42,251 nucleotides of DNA, from NCBI GenBank assembly GCA_035939775.1, contig DASZFO010000297.1, forward strand, positions 1 to 42,251, given 5' to 3'. A program made the translations under genes and the position numbers. Shown piece by piece: positions 1-9,400 of the stretch; the stretch's first letter is position 1; each line of letters begins with the position of its first letter. The DNA is from Pirellulales bacterium. GTDB taxonomy: Bacteria > Planctomycetota > Planctomycetia > Pirellulales > DATAWG01. The notes under the pieces are model-generated. The model was not told the DNA's origin and ran no database searches. It worked only from the letters and a program-made list of their open reading frames with translations.

Positions 1-461
1 CGATCCGCCGCCTGGCCGAGCTGCCGCGGATCGCGGGGATCAAAGATTCCTCCGGCGACTTGACCTTCATGATGCGGATGATCGCCGCGGTCCGGCCGGC
101 GCGCCCCGATTTCGCTTTCCTCACCGGTTGGGAAGCGCTCCTGGTCCCGTCGCTATTGATCGGCGTCAACGGCGGCACACACGCCACGGCCGGCGTCGTC
201 CCGGAAGTGATGCGATCGCTCTACGACCTTACCCGCTCTGGCCGGACCGAAGAGGCGATGAAGCTCCAATACCGCGTGCTCGATCTCTTCGACGCGATGC
301 TCCACTCCGCCGACTTCCCCGCTGGCTTCCACACCGCCGTCGAACTCCGCGGCATCCACCTCGGCCCAAGCCGCCAACCGCTGAGCGAGCGGCAGCAATC
401 GGATCGCAGCGAGCTGCAGAACACTTTGCAGGACCTGTTAAAAGCTCTCGGTTGCGTCTAG
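1..461 (+). CDS. Dihydrodipicolinate synthase / N-acetylneuraminate lyase family protein (C-terminal part, cut by window edge)
   Basis: The reading frame is open from base 3 and ends at TAG 459-461, so only the last ~152 residues are visible. The first visible segment reads RIAGIKDSSGD. In this class I aldolase family the Lys of the GIK(D/E)SSGD stretch forms the Schiff base with pyruvate or another 2-oxo acid. It is followed by a GWEALL..LLIGVNGGTHATAGVVPE stretch, resembling the family's conserved C-terminal (beta/alpha)8 barrel region. Members include DapA, NanA and many sugar-acid aldolases; the specificity residues lie outside the window, so the substrate cannot be named. The next feature on the same strand is a degraded gene, so no operon partner is visible downstream. 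Confidence 0.85.
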   Translation, partial: IRRLAELPRIAGIKDSSGDLTFMMRMIAAVRPARPDFAFLTGWEALLVPSLLIGVNGGTHATAGVVPEVMRSLYDLTRSGRTEEAMKLQYRVLDLFDAMLHSADFPAGFHTAVELRGIHLGPSRQPLSERQQSDRSELQNTLQDLLKALGCV

Positions 462-509
462 AAGTAGTTTGAAAACCGCCGAGTGGAACATCCGCCGTGG
501 CGGTGATTG

Positions 510-562
510 TCTCCTCCTCGTTCTCCCTCGCCCTCAATGGGAGAGGGACGGGGTGAGGGTGT
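510..562. repeat. Palindromic intergenic repeat, CCCTC/GAGGG type
   Basis: A C/T-rich arm (ctcgttctccctcgccctc) is followed at once by its imperfect complement (gggagagggacggggtgagggtg), giving a GC-rich hairpin. The same element occurs at 13347-13444 inside cinA, so this is a dispersed family. It lies just upstream of the truncated glycosylase gene. Confidence 0.6.
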
Positions 563-565
563 TTT

Positions 566-772
566 GTGATTTTGCCCATAAAATTCTTCGAGCGGCCAGT
601 ACTCGATGTCGCCAAAGAGATCATCGGCGCTTCGCTGGTCAGGCGAATTCCCAATGGTAACACAATCTCTTCGATGCTGACCGAGGTCGAAGCCTATGAT
701 GGCCCTGAAGACTTGGCCTCTCACGCCTCGAAAGGCCGAACACTGCTCACGAAACAGCAATGTGAATTATGA
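566..772 (+). pseudogene. 5' fragment of a 3-methyladenine DNA glycosylase (AAG/MPG family)
   Basis: The 68-residue frame (GTG start) reads like the N-terminus of alkyladenine DNA glycosylase: FFERPVLDVAKEIIGASLVR, then MLTEVEAYDGPEDLASHAS and KGRT. In the family the TEVEAY segment carries the catalytic Glu, and the homology normally continues ~130 residues with a Tyr-rich 'YVYLCYGIH' region. Here similarity stops right after GRT, and a short unrelated tail (LLTKQQCEL) leads to TGA 770-772. No continuation was recognised in any frame up to 1032. The gene therefore looks 3'-truncated and inactive. The 773-1032 stretch before the protease gene holds no gene I recognise. Confidence 0.7.
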
Positions 773-1032
773 CCAAGGGGTGACGTCATCAATCAAATTG
801 CCGAGAATTCGTCCAAACACGGGGTAATTGACGCTCCGCCCGGCTCTCGGAACGGCCATTCTGTCCGCGTCCTTACGCGCATCGGTACGTCGGACGCGCG
901 TTTGTCAGCGCCGCGCGCTGCGATGCCAAATGCACCCAGCAATAGCTCGATCGTTGCCAAGCCGTGACGGTCGGGCAGGAGGGCAGCATCGATCGCAGTC
1001 CGTTCCCGTTTTAGTCTTGTCTGATTTAGAGC

Positions 1033-2199
1033 TTACTGCCGCAATTGCGCCGGGCGCTCGGCGACGGTGATGTCGAGCTTGAGTTCTTCGCCGTTGCGCA
1101 GGACGGTGACTTTCACGGTCGTGCCGACTTTGGTTCGGGCGACGAGGAGGCGGAGCAGGTTCGGGTCTTCGATCGCGTGGTCGTCCCAGGCGGTGACGAC
1201 GTCGTTTCTTTGCAGGCCGGCCTTGGCGGCGGGCGAGTCGGGAGCTACGCCGGCGACGATTGCCCCGTTGAGCGTTTTCAGGCCCAACCGGCGGGCTAGA
1301 GAGGGTGTGATTGGCGCGAGGTTGACGCCCAAGTATCCGCTGACGACAGCATGGCCCGCTTTGAGTTGGTCGTAGGCCGCGTGGGCCGCGTTGCTCGGCA
1401 GGGCGAAGCCGATGCCTTGATATGTCGGACCATAAATGGCCGTGTTGATGCCGACAATCTTGCCACCCATGTTGATGAGCGGGCCGCCGCTGTTTCCAGG
1501 ATTCACTGCAGCGTCGGTCTGCAAGAAATCCTTCGGAGGACCATCGCCCACGTCGTGGCGATTCTTGGCGCTGATGATTCCGAACGTCACGGAGCGATCC
1601 AGCCCGAACGGATTGCCGATCGCGAGCACCATCTCGCCGACCTCGACCTGATCGCTATCGCCCCATTCGGCCGCGACGAGATTGTTCGCGGGGATCTTGA
1701 TCACCGCCAGGTCGGAAGCCGGATCTCGGTTGACGACCTCGGCGTTATCGTAACGGGTGCCGTCGCTGAGCGTAACGGAAACCTCCTGAGCATCCTCCAC
1801 GACATGGTTGTTGGTGACGATGTACCCATTCGATTCGACGATCACGCCCGAGGCCTCGCCCATTTCAGTTTCCTGGACGCCAAGGCCGCCGAAGAGGCCG
1901 CCGCCACTGCGAAGCTGATTTTGCGTCGTGTCGATGTGTACGACGCTCGGGGCGGCCTTCTTGGCCAACAGCACGAAGGCTTTTCCCAGCGAGCCGAACT
2001 TTTGGCCAAGGTCTCCGCCGAGCGATTCATCGATCGCCTGCACCTCGCCGCGCATCTTGGAGTATTCGACCCGCTGCAGGTAGTTCGGCAGATACAGAAG
2101 CACCAGCAATGCCAACAGCACGCCCAGCAGCATCGGCAACCGGGAAGCAGGACGCGGGGCAGGCTGGAGCGGCGAGGGAGGAGAGGGGAATGTGTCCAT
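1033..2199 (-). CDS. HtrA/DegP-like membrane-anchored serine protease with one PDZ domain
   Basis: This 388-aa protein has a proline-rich cytosolic start, one membrane anchor (about residues 22-38), a trypsin-like domain and a C-terminal PDZ domain (~285-385). The catalytic triad is visible: His132 in TNNHVV, Asp163 in DPASDLAVIKI and Ser237 in NPGNSGGP. The protease domain ends with the typical GIGFALPS motif and the PDZ carries YLGVNL and DSPAAKAGL. The family degrades or refolds misfolded envelope proteins. A single PDZ plus an N-terminal anchor resembles DegS-type or planctomycete S1C proteases. It is transcribed divergently from aat with ~280 bp of repeat-rich DNA between. I see no clear Shine-Dalgarno before ATG 2199. 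Confidence 0.93.
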   Translation of the reverse strand: MDTFPSPPSPLQPAPRPASRLPMLLGVLLALLVLLYLPNYLQRVEYSKMRGEVQAIDESLGGDLGQKFGSLGKAFVLLAKKAAPSVVHIDTTQNQLRSGGGLFGGLGVQETEMGEASGVIVESNGYIVTNNHVVEDAQEVSVTLSDGTRYDNAEVVNRDPASDLAVIKIPANNLVAAEWGDSDQVEVGEMVLAIGNPFGLDRSVTFGIISAKNRHDVGDGPPKDFLQTDAAVNPGNSGGPLINMGGKIVGINTAIYGPTYQGIGFALPSNAAHAAYDQLKAGHAVVSGYLGVNLAPITPSLARRLGLKTLNGAIVAGVAPDSPAAKAGLQRNDVVTAWDDHAIEDPNLLRLLVARTKVGTTVKVTVLRNGEELKLDITVAERPAQLRQ

Positions 2200-2218
2200 G
2201 AGAATCGGGGTCGAGTTG

Positions 2219-2466
2219 GAGGTCGGAGGACGGAGGTCGGCGAGCCGGAAGCGTAAGCGCCCGGAGGTCAGAAGTCAGCAGATTTCAGTTTCCTAGTATA
2301 TCGTTTTCGCGTTGATCGGCGACACGTTCTGTTGTCGAATGAAGCAGTTACTTCACGTGGTGAAATGCTACTGCATTTTGGATGCCGCATTCGTTCTGCG
2401 TTCGATTTTCAAACTCCGGGCGCTTACACTTCCGGCTCGTCAAAATCCGACCTCTGACCTCCGACC
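2219..2466. repeat. Inverted repeat pair between the protease gene and aat
   Basis: The left arm (about 2219-2252, gaggtcgg..ggaggtcgg..gagccggaag) recurs inverted at about 2427-2466 (cttccggctcgtc..tccgacctctgacctccgacctc). The arms are made of repeated GAGGTCGG units and end in a shared gagccggaag block. The left copy is followed by a small palindrome around gccggaagcgtaagcgcccgg. The spacer contains no recognised gene. The element abuts the chosen start of aat. Confidence 0.5.
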
Positions 2467-2480
2467 TCTGGTGTCTTCCG

Positions 2481-3161
2481 GTGCCTCCCACTCGCTTTCC
2501 CGCCGCCGATTCGGCCGACCCCGAAGGGCTGGTGTTCATCGGCGGTGCGCTCAGCCCGGACTGGCTCTTGGATGCCTATCGGAGCGGGATTTTTCCTTGG
2601 CCGATCGTGCCGCGGGTTTCGCGCATGCAGTGGTGGTCTCCCGATCCGCGGGCGATTTTCGAGCTGGATCGGTTCCACGTTTCGCGGCGATTGGAGCGCA
2701 CTTGCAGCTCGGGGCAATTCGCGGTCACGAGCGATCGTGATTTCGCGGGGGTGCTCGTTGGCTGCGCCACCGCGCAATCGCGCCGCTGGAGCACCTGGCT
2801 CAGCGGCGACATGATGGCCGCCTATCAGCGGCTCTTCGAGCTGGGCCATGCCCACAGCGTCGAGGTCTGGAGCGATGGCCAGCTTGCCGGCGGGACGTAT
2901 GGCGTGACGATCGGCGGGCTCTATGCCGGCGAATCGATGTTCTATCGCGTCCGCGATGCGTCGAAAGTTGCGCTCGTGCAGCTCGTGCGGCATCTCCGAG
3001 ATCGAGGCTATCGGCTCTTCGACATTCAGCAGCTCACGGCACACACGCAAAGTCTCGGTGCGATCGAGATATCGCGCCGCGAATACCTCGGCCGGCTGGC
3101 GGAGGCGTTGCACGCCCAGGCGACGTTTGGCTCTCTCGACCATGGGAGCAAGGAAAAATAG
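2481..3161 (+). CDS. aat: Leucyl/phenylalanyl-tRNA--protein transferase
   Basis: This enzyme transfers Leu or Phe from aminoacyl-tRNA to N-terminal Lys/Arg of proteins, marking them for ClpAP (N-degron pathway). Family blocks are visible in order: TRFP..PEGLVFIGG.LSPDWLLDAYRSGIFPW, WWSPDPRAIF, the VTSDRDF segment, TWLSGDMMAAYQRL, AHSVEVW, GGTYGV and the signature GGLYAGESMF, then ASKVALVQLV and SLGA. The frame is open from ATG 2382, but the 33 residues before GTG 2481 are encoded by the intergenic repeat and do not resemble the family. The GTG start gives 226 aa, which fits the usual length. No strong ribosome-binding site is seen at either start. Confidence 0.92.
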   Translation: MPPTRFPAADSADPEGLVFIGGALSPDWLLDAYRSGIFPWPIVPRVSRMQWWSPDPRAIFELDRFHVSRRLERTCSSGQFAVTSDRDFAGVLVGCATAQSRRWSTWLSGDMMAAYQRLFELGHAHSVEVWSDGQLAGGTYGVTIGGLYAGESMFYRVRDASKVALVQLVRHLRDRGYRLFDIQQLTAHTQSLGAIEISRREYLGRLAEALHAQATFGSLDHGSKEK

Positions 3162-3433
3162 TTGCCATTTGTTTCTGGTTTCGTTAGGCTAATGACTGGG
3201 GAAATCAAACGGAGACCCTGAGACCCCCGCCTCGCCTGCCAACACCTGCCTGCCTGAATCTCCGATTTGCCGAATTGACCGCGGCGATCGCGGCCCTTGC
3301 TGCGGTCGCCGCGAGCGTGATGAGCGGAAACGCTGAGATCATCGGTCGTTCTGTATCCAACAGTCTGCGTTCCTTGCGAAAGAGACGAGCCGGCTTCGTC
3401 GGCCCGGGATCGATTGATTAAGGAGGAATCCAC

Positions 3434-6058
3434 ATGCGCATCAGGGCGACGCTCTTTAGGAGGCTATCCGAAAACCGCCTGCGGAGAGGGGGACAGTCCC
3501 CTTTTGTTGCGAAGACTCCACAAAAGGGGACAGTCCCCGGCGGTTTTCGGATAGCCTCCAAGGTCTTATTGATCGGCGGCGCGGCATTGATTCCTTCGGT
3601 TTTGGCACTATGGAATGCAGCGGCCGATGAAGGGGCGCCGAAGCCAGCCGACAAGCCAGCCGCCGTCGATAGCCCCGGCACGCTAACGAGCATTGCATTC
3701 GATCTGGGGGATGCCGGCGATCGGTTAACGCTCGCCGGCCGCGACTCGCGCCGGCAATTGCTCGTGACTGGAACCTATTCGACCGGGCAGGTTCGCGACC
3801 TGACCCGCGGCATCAGCTATTCGGTCGAGCCGGCCACGATCGCCAAGGTGGATGGCGCCGGCTTGATTTTGCCGCTCGCGGAAGGAGAAGCCACGATCAC
3901 AGCTAAGGATGCATCCGGCCCGAGCGCGACCGTGAAGCTGGGCGTCAGCCATTTGGTCAGCGACTTGCCGATCAATTTTCCGAATCAGATCGTCCCCGTA
4001 TTCACGAAGCTCTCGTGCAACAGCGGCGGGTGCCACGGCAAGGCGAGCGGGCAAAATGGCTTTCGACTTTCGCTCTTGGGCTTCGAGCCGAGTGAGGATT
4101 ACGACCATCTCGTGAAAGAAGGGCGCGGCCGGCGGCTATTTCCTGCCGCCCCTGAGCGCAGCCTGTTATTGATGAAGGCGACTGGCCAGGTGCCGCACGG
4201 TGGCGGCCAGCGGATGGAGAAGGATTCCATTCCGTACCGCCTGATCTATCGCTGGATCGAGCAAGGGCTACCGTTCGGCAAACCGGAGGATCCCAAGGTC
4301 AGCCAGATCGAGGTGTTGCCGACGATGCGCACTTTGCCGCCAAAGGGCCAACAGCAGTTGGTCTGCATCGCGCATTACACGGACGGCTCGACAGAGGACG
4401 TCACTTCGATGACCCAGTTCGAGCCGAACGACACCGAGATGGCCGAAGTCACTCCGACGGGGTTGGTGAAAGCCCGCGATTTGTCGGGCACGGTGGCAGT
4501 GATGGCGCGCTATCAGGGGCAGGTCGCGGTGTTCCGCGCGAGCCTGCCGCTGGGGGCCGTGGTGAAGGATTTGCCTGCGCCGAAGAACTTTATTGATGAA
4601 CTGGTCTTCCAGCAGCTTACGACGCTCGGCGTTCCGCCCTCAGTCAACTGCGACGATTCGACATTTCTCCGCCGCACTTCGCTGGACATCGCCGGCCGCC
4701 TGCCGACCGCCGAGGAGACCGAGAAATTCCTGGCCGACCCTGATCCGGCCAAACGCGAGAAATGGATCGATCGGCTCTTGGAGAGTGAAGCCTACGCGGA
4801 CTATTTCGCCAACAAATGGAGTTCAATCCTGCGGAACAAGCGGCAGCAGGAGAGCTTTGCCCACGGCACGTATCTCTTCCACGATTGGATTCGCCAAAGC
4901 CTCTACGAGAACAAGCCGTACGACCAGTTCGTGCGCGATATTCTGACGGCCTCGGGCGAGATGGGGGAGAATCCGCCGGTGGCCTGGTATCGCTCGGTGC
5001 GAGAGACGAACCAGCAAATGGAAGACACGGCCCAACTGTTCCTCGGCCTCCGGATTCAATGCGCCCGTTGCCATCACCATCCGTTCGAAAAATGGAGCCA
5101 GCAGGATTACTACGGCTTCGAGGCCTTCTTCTCGCGCGTCGGGCGAAAGAAGGGGATGCAAGTGGGCGAAGAGCGGATTTTCCATCAACGCGGCGTGGCC
5201 ACGGCCGTCAATCCTCGGAGCGGACAGACGGTGAAACCGGCCGGACTCGGCGCGAAGACGCTCGACCTGAGCGCCGATCAGGATCCTCGCCAAGCGCTGG
5301 TGGATTGGATGGCCGACTCCAAAAATCCCTTCTTCGCTCGGGCACTGGCCAACCGTTATTGGAAGCATTTTCTCGGCCGCGGGCTGGTCGAGCCGGAAGA
5401 CGACATGCGCGTGACCAATCCGGCCACGAACCCGGCCCTGCTCGATGCGCTAGCGAACGATTTCGCCGAGAGCAAGTTCGACCTCAAGCATTTGATCCGC
5501 ACGATCTGCAACTCGCGCGTCTATCAACTGAGCGCCGAGCCGAACCAGTTCAACGCCGGCGACAAGCAGAGCTACTCGCGCTACTATCCCAAGCGGCTCG
5601 AGGCCGAGTCGCTGTTGGACGCCATCGATCAGGTGACTGGGGTGGATGAAAAGTTCAACGGGCTGCCGGCGGGAACTCGTGCGATGCAATTGCCCGACAC
5701 GGGCTTCAATTCCTATTTCCTTACCGTCTTCGGCCGGCCGGAAGGGGCCAGCGCCTGCGAATGCGAACGGAGCAACGAGGCGAATCTGGCGCAGAGCCTG
5801 CACTTATTGAACTCGGCCGAAGTGCAAAACAAGCTGTCCGCAGCGAGCGGCCGGGCCGCGGCGCTCGCCGCCGACCAGCAGCACACGCACGCGCAGAAAA
5901 TCGAGCGGCTCTATTTGCAGTTCTATTCGCGCCGGCCCGCTCCCGAAGAAACGGCCTTGGCGGTCGCGCACATCGCCAAGACCAAGAACGACAAGGCGGC
6001 CTATGAAGACATCGTCTGGGCGCTGATTAATACCAAGGAGTTCTTATTCAATCATTAA
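3434..6058 (+). CDS. DUF1549/DUF1553 secreted protein with Ig-like and cytochrome c-type motifs
   Basis: This 874-aa protein is exported or membrane-tethered (hydrophobic segment ~42-62). Order: Big2-like Ig-like domain (~83-170), a CNSGGCH motif (CX4CH, residues 195-201) in a planctomycete cytochrome-like region, a second Big2-like domain (~288-373), DUF1549 (~385-590, with IDELVFQQL, FLRRTSLDIAGRLPT and a CARCHHHPFEKW block containing CxxCH) and DUF1553 (~625-860, with NRYWKHFLGRGLVEP and LLDALANDF). Such proteins are abundant in planctomycetes; their biochemical role is not established, although linked cytochrome motifs suggest redox function. A strong AAGGAGGA sits seven bases before ATG 3434. 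A palindromic repeat (3459-3559) is read in frame within the signal region, so residues ~9-42 are repeat-derived. First gene of a four-gene operon. Confidence 0.9.
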   Translation: MRIRATLFRRLSENRLRRGGQSPFVAKTPQKGTVPGGFRIASKVLLIGGAALIPSVLALWNAAADEGAPKPADKPAAVDSPGTLTSIAFDLGDAGDRLTLAGRDSRRQLLVTGTYSTGQVRDLTRGISYSVEPATIAKVDGAGLILPLAEGEATITAKDASGPSATVKLGVSHLVSDLPINFPNQIVPVFTKLSCNSGGCHGKASGQNGFRLSLLGFEPSEDYDHLVKEGRGRRLFPAAPERSLLLMKATGQVPHGGGQRMEKDSIPYRLIYRWIEQGLPFGKPEDPKVSQIEVLPTMRTLPPKGQQQLVCIAHYTDGSTEDVTSMTQFEPNDTEMAEVTPTGLVKARDLSGTVAVMARYQGQVAVFRASLPLGAVVKDLPAPKNFIDELVFQQLTTLGVPPSVNCDDSTFLRRTSLDIAGRLPTAEETEKFLADPDPAKREKWIDRLLESEAYADYFANKWSSILRNKRQQESFAHGTYLFHDWIRQSLYENKPYDQFVRDILTASGEMGENPPVAWYRSVRETNQQMEDTAQLFLGLRIQCARCHHHPFEKWSQQDYYGFEAFFSRVGRKKGMQVGEERIFHQRGVATAVNPRSGQTVKPAGLGAKTLDLSADQDPRQALVDWMADSKNPFFARALANRYWKHFLGRGLVEPEDDMRVTNPATNPALLDALANDFAESKFDLKHLIRTICNSRVYQLSAEPNQFNAGDKQSYSRYYPKRLEAESLLDAIDQVTGVDEKFNGLPAGTRAMQLPDTGFNSYFLTVFGRPEGASACECERSNEANLAQSLHLLNSAEVQNKLSAASGRAAALAADQQHTHAQKIERLYLQFYSRRPAPEETALAVAHIAKTKNDKAAYEDIVWALINTKEFLFNH
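3459..3559. repeat. Palindromic GGGGACAGTCCCC repeat, copy 1, inside the DUF1549 gene
   Basis: Outer arms ggaggctatccgaaaaccgcc (3459-3479, first 20 bases shown by the pairing) and its exact complement at 3539-3559 enclose a core with two ggggacagtcccc palindromes and a ccttttgt/acaaaagg pair. The whole element can fold into one long hairpin and is translated in frame as part of the neighbouring protein's N-terminus. Further copies lie at 34476, 35602, 36393 and 37224. Confidence 0.85.
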
Positions 6059-6068
6059 GGAGCGAAAC

Positions 6069-6461
6069 ATGGCCGTTTCAACCAGCACGCTATGGGATCG
6101 CTTGGGCGGCGAACGGATCCTTAGAAAAGTGGTGGACGAATTCGTCACCTTGGCGATCCACGACCCAAAAGTCAATTACACTCGCGGCGGAAGATTTCCA
6201 CTCGACGAGCAAGCGGTCGCGGATGCGAAGAGGACCGCGTTTGAGATCATCAGCGCCACGGCCGGCGGCCCTTATTCGTATACTGGCCGAAGTCTTCGGG
6301 AGATCCACGCCGGAATGAGAATCACCGACGCCGAGTTCGATGCCATTGCCGCCGACTTCAGGGAAGCGCTCGACCGAACCGGCGCTGACCCGGCGGACAT
6401 CGACGTGGCGATGCAGATGGTCTATGTCGCCCGGCCGGAGATTGTAGAAGTTCACGCGTAA
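6069..6461 (+). CDS. Group I truncated haemoglobin (TrHbN-like)
   Basis: This 130-aa protein matches the 2-on-2 globin family: LWDRLGGERILRKVVDEF (helix A/B), DPKV, the GGPYSYTGRSLREIHAGM block containing the proximal haem-ligand His (in REIHAGM), and ITDAEFDAIAADFREAL. Members bind O2 or NO and several detoxify NO. The position normally holding the distal Tyr B10 (usually '..EFY..') appears to be Val (DEFVTL), which would alter ligand chemistry; this is my alignment by eye. The ribosome-binding site AAGGAG overlaps the stop of the preceding gene, and the next gene starts 19 bases after its stop, so it is an operon member among secreted cytochrome-type proteins. Confidence 0.88.
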   Translation: MAVSTSTLWDRLGGERILRKVVDEFVTLAIHDPKVNYTRGGRFPLDEQAVADAKRTAFEIISATAGGPYSYTGRSLREIHAGMRITDAEFDAIAADFREALDRTGADPADIDVAMQMVYVARPEIVEVHA

Positions 6462-6480
6462 ATGCCCAAAGGTCCGTTGC

Positions 6481-9400
6481 ATGAGGAATGCGTCTCGCCC
6501 AAGATTCTTCCGCCACGCCGTCTGTCTCCCAATTCATCGCTGGTTCCTGACTGCCGGAGCACTTCTGTGTTGCGGCACAGTCCGCGCGCAATTGCCCACG
6601 GCCGAGTTGACCAGCGTTTTTCCGCCCGGCGGCAAAGTGGGAACCAGCGTCGATGTCGCGCTAATCGGCGTCGATATCGACGACGCGCATGCGCTGATTT
6701 TCTCGCATCCCGGCATCACGGCCGCGCCAAAGATGAGCGCGGAAAGCCAGCCGGAAAAGGCGCCGCATCCGCTGGAGCGACAATTCACCGCGACCATTTC
6801 CGCGGCGGTCCCGACCGGAGTGTACGAAGTTCGCGCCGTGGGAAAGTATGGCGTCTCGAACCCGAGGGCGTTCATCGTCGGCAATTTGAACGAAGTGGAT
6901 GGTCGCCAGGCGGGGAATTCGCCGACCGCGCCAAAAGAAGTGCCGCTCGAATCATCGGTCAACGGCCAGATGAGCCCCGAGCGGGCCGATTTTTTCCGTT
7001 TCGCCGCCAAGAAGGGCCAGCGCGTGCTGGTCGATTGCTGGGCGCACCGGCTCGACTCGAAAATGGATCCGGCCATCGTGCTCCTCGACGCCAACGGCCG
7101 CGAAGTGGCTCGGGGCAAGGAGCGAGTGCACAGCGATCTGCTCCTCGACTACCTCGTGCCAGCCGACGGCTCGTACACCGTCAAGCTCTACGACTTCCTC
7201 TATAAAGGGGGCGGCGAGTACTTTTATCGTCTCGATGTTTCGACTAATCCGCTGGTCGATTTCATCATGCCGCCGGCCGGACTGGCTGGCACGAAACGAA
7301 AGTACACTCTTTACGGCCGGAATCTGCCGAACAGCGCGCCCTCGGAATTGAAAACCGCCGACGGTAAGCCGCTCGAACAAGTCGAAGTCGAAATCGAGTT
7401 GCCGGCCGATCCGACCGCGCAACAGCAGCTTCCGATCAACTCGATCGTCGAGCCGTCGGAATCGTTCCTCGATGCCTTCGCGTATCGCCTGCCGACGCCG
7501 CGCGGTGACGCCAACCCGGTCAATATCTTCTACGCCACTGCGCCGGTCACTGCGGAGCAGGAGCCGAACGATACTGCGCAGCAAGCTCAGAAGATCACTC
7601 CGCCCTGCGAGATCGTCGGCCAATTCAATCCGCGCGGCGACCAGGATTGGTATACATTTGACGCGAAGAAGGGAGACGTTTATTGGATCGAGGTCTATTC
7701 GCAGCGGATGGGAATGACCACCGACCCCTATCTGCTCGTGCAGCGCGTGAAGCGCAACGACAAGGGAGTCGAGGAAGCCAGCGACATCGCCGAGGTCGAT
7801 GATCCGCCGCCGAGCAACAAGCACGAGCGGCTCGAAACGCGCTACGATACCGCGGGAAATGATCCTTGGCTCCGCTTCACTGCGCCGGAAGACGGCGCCT
7901 ACCGGCTTCTCGTGCGCGATTTGTATTATCAGTCGCGCGGCAATCCACGGTTTGTCTATCGGCTGGCAGTGCGCCGCGAGAGCCCCGATTTTCGGCTGAC
8001 GGCCGTGGTAGAGCCACCGCAGGATCCGGAGAACCAGAACCGCATTCCGATGTGGACGCCGCTGTTGCACAAAGGGGAAACCACCGGGGTGACAGTGATC
8101 GCCGCGCGGCGCGACAACTTCAATGGCGAAGTCCATGTCGGCGTCGACGGCCTGCCGGAAGGGATCAGTTGCTCCGGCGCGACGCTGGGTCCGGGGGTGG
8201 ACGTGGGCACGCTCGTGTTCAGCGCCGCGGAGAGAGTCGCCCCTTGGAGCGGGATGCTCAAACTGAGCGGCAAGGCGAAGATCAACGGCGCGGAGATGGT
8301 TCGCGAAGCGCGGGCGGGAACAATTGTCTGGACCACCAACAACCGCGAGCAGGAGCCGGTCCGATTCCGGATGTGCTCGCATGTTCCGTTGGCCATTTGC
8401 GGCAGCGACCTAGCCGTGTCGGGCGTTCAATTGGGCGACGGCAAGCCGCTCGAAACATCGATCGGCGGGAAGCTGCAAATCCCGGTGAAGGTTACGCGCC
8501 GCGGCGAGTTCAAGCGCAACCTGAAATTGATTCCCGCCGGTTTGCCGCGCGAGTTGAAGATTCCTGAGATGAATATCGGCGACGGCGCGACGGACGGCAA
8601 TTTGCAAGTCGATGTTCGCAATGGAGTCCCGCCGGGCGATTACACTTTTTCCTGCCGCGTGGCGACGCACGTCACTTATCGACACGAAGCGGAAACGGCT
8701 GCTGCCGCCACCGAGGCCGTCAAGGAATTGGAGAAGCTCGCGACCGAGGCCGCTGCGGCCGCGAAGAAATCGGCCGACGACAAAGCGGCTGCCGACAAAG
8801 TCGCTGCTGACGCCGCCGCCACTGCCAAGCAAACGGCCGAAGCGCTGACAACGGCCAGCAAAAGTTTGACCGATTCACAAACCAGCTTGAAAGCGACTCA
8901 GGATTCTAAAGTTGCCGCGCAAAGGACGGCCAATGACGCCGCTGCGAAGGCTACGGAAGCCGCCAAGGCCAAGGAAACCGTCGACAAGAAACGCGCCGAG
9001 ACCGATCCGGATAAGGCCAAGGCGCTCGCCGATGCAAAGAAGGCCGCCGAAGAGGCCGCCAAACAGACGGCTGAGAAGAGCGCGCAAGCCGCCGCCCAAT
9101 TGGCGGCCGCCGACAAGGCCGTCAAAGAGACCGAGACCGCCGTCGCTTCCTTTTTGACCGTCATGGTGGTGGTCGAAAAGGCGGCCAACGACGCCGCTGC
9201 AAAGGCCAAAGCCGCCTCCGACGCCAAGAGCGCGGCGGAAGTTGCCGCCAACGCCGCTTCCGAACGAAGCAAGGCCGCTGCAGCAGACAAGCAGGCCGCC
9301 GCGGAGCGCGCTCGGCTGGCCAACGAAAAGGCCCAACCGCGGGATGTGCTCGCCATCTTCTACACGACTCCGGCAACGCTAAAGATCGCCGCCACGCCGA

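Noticed and set aside
828-1070. 80-codon plus-strand frame between the glycosylase fragment and the protease gene
   Set aside because: Arg-rich, no motif, overlaps the end of the protease gene; likely noise.
6952-8382. Minus-strand 476-codon frame opposite the PPC protein gene
   Set aside because: Same codon-bias shadow effect; no recognisable motif, and the plus strand encodes a signal peptide and PPC domains.
8690-9340. TolA homology for the Ala/Lys-rich helix
   Set aside because: Composition alone is alike; no TolA C-terminal domain or tol-pal neighbours are present.
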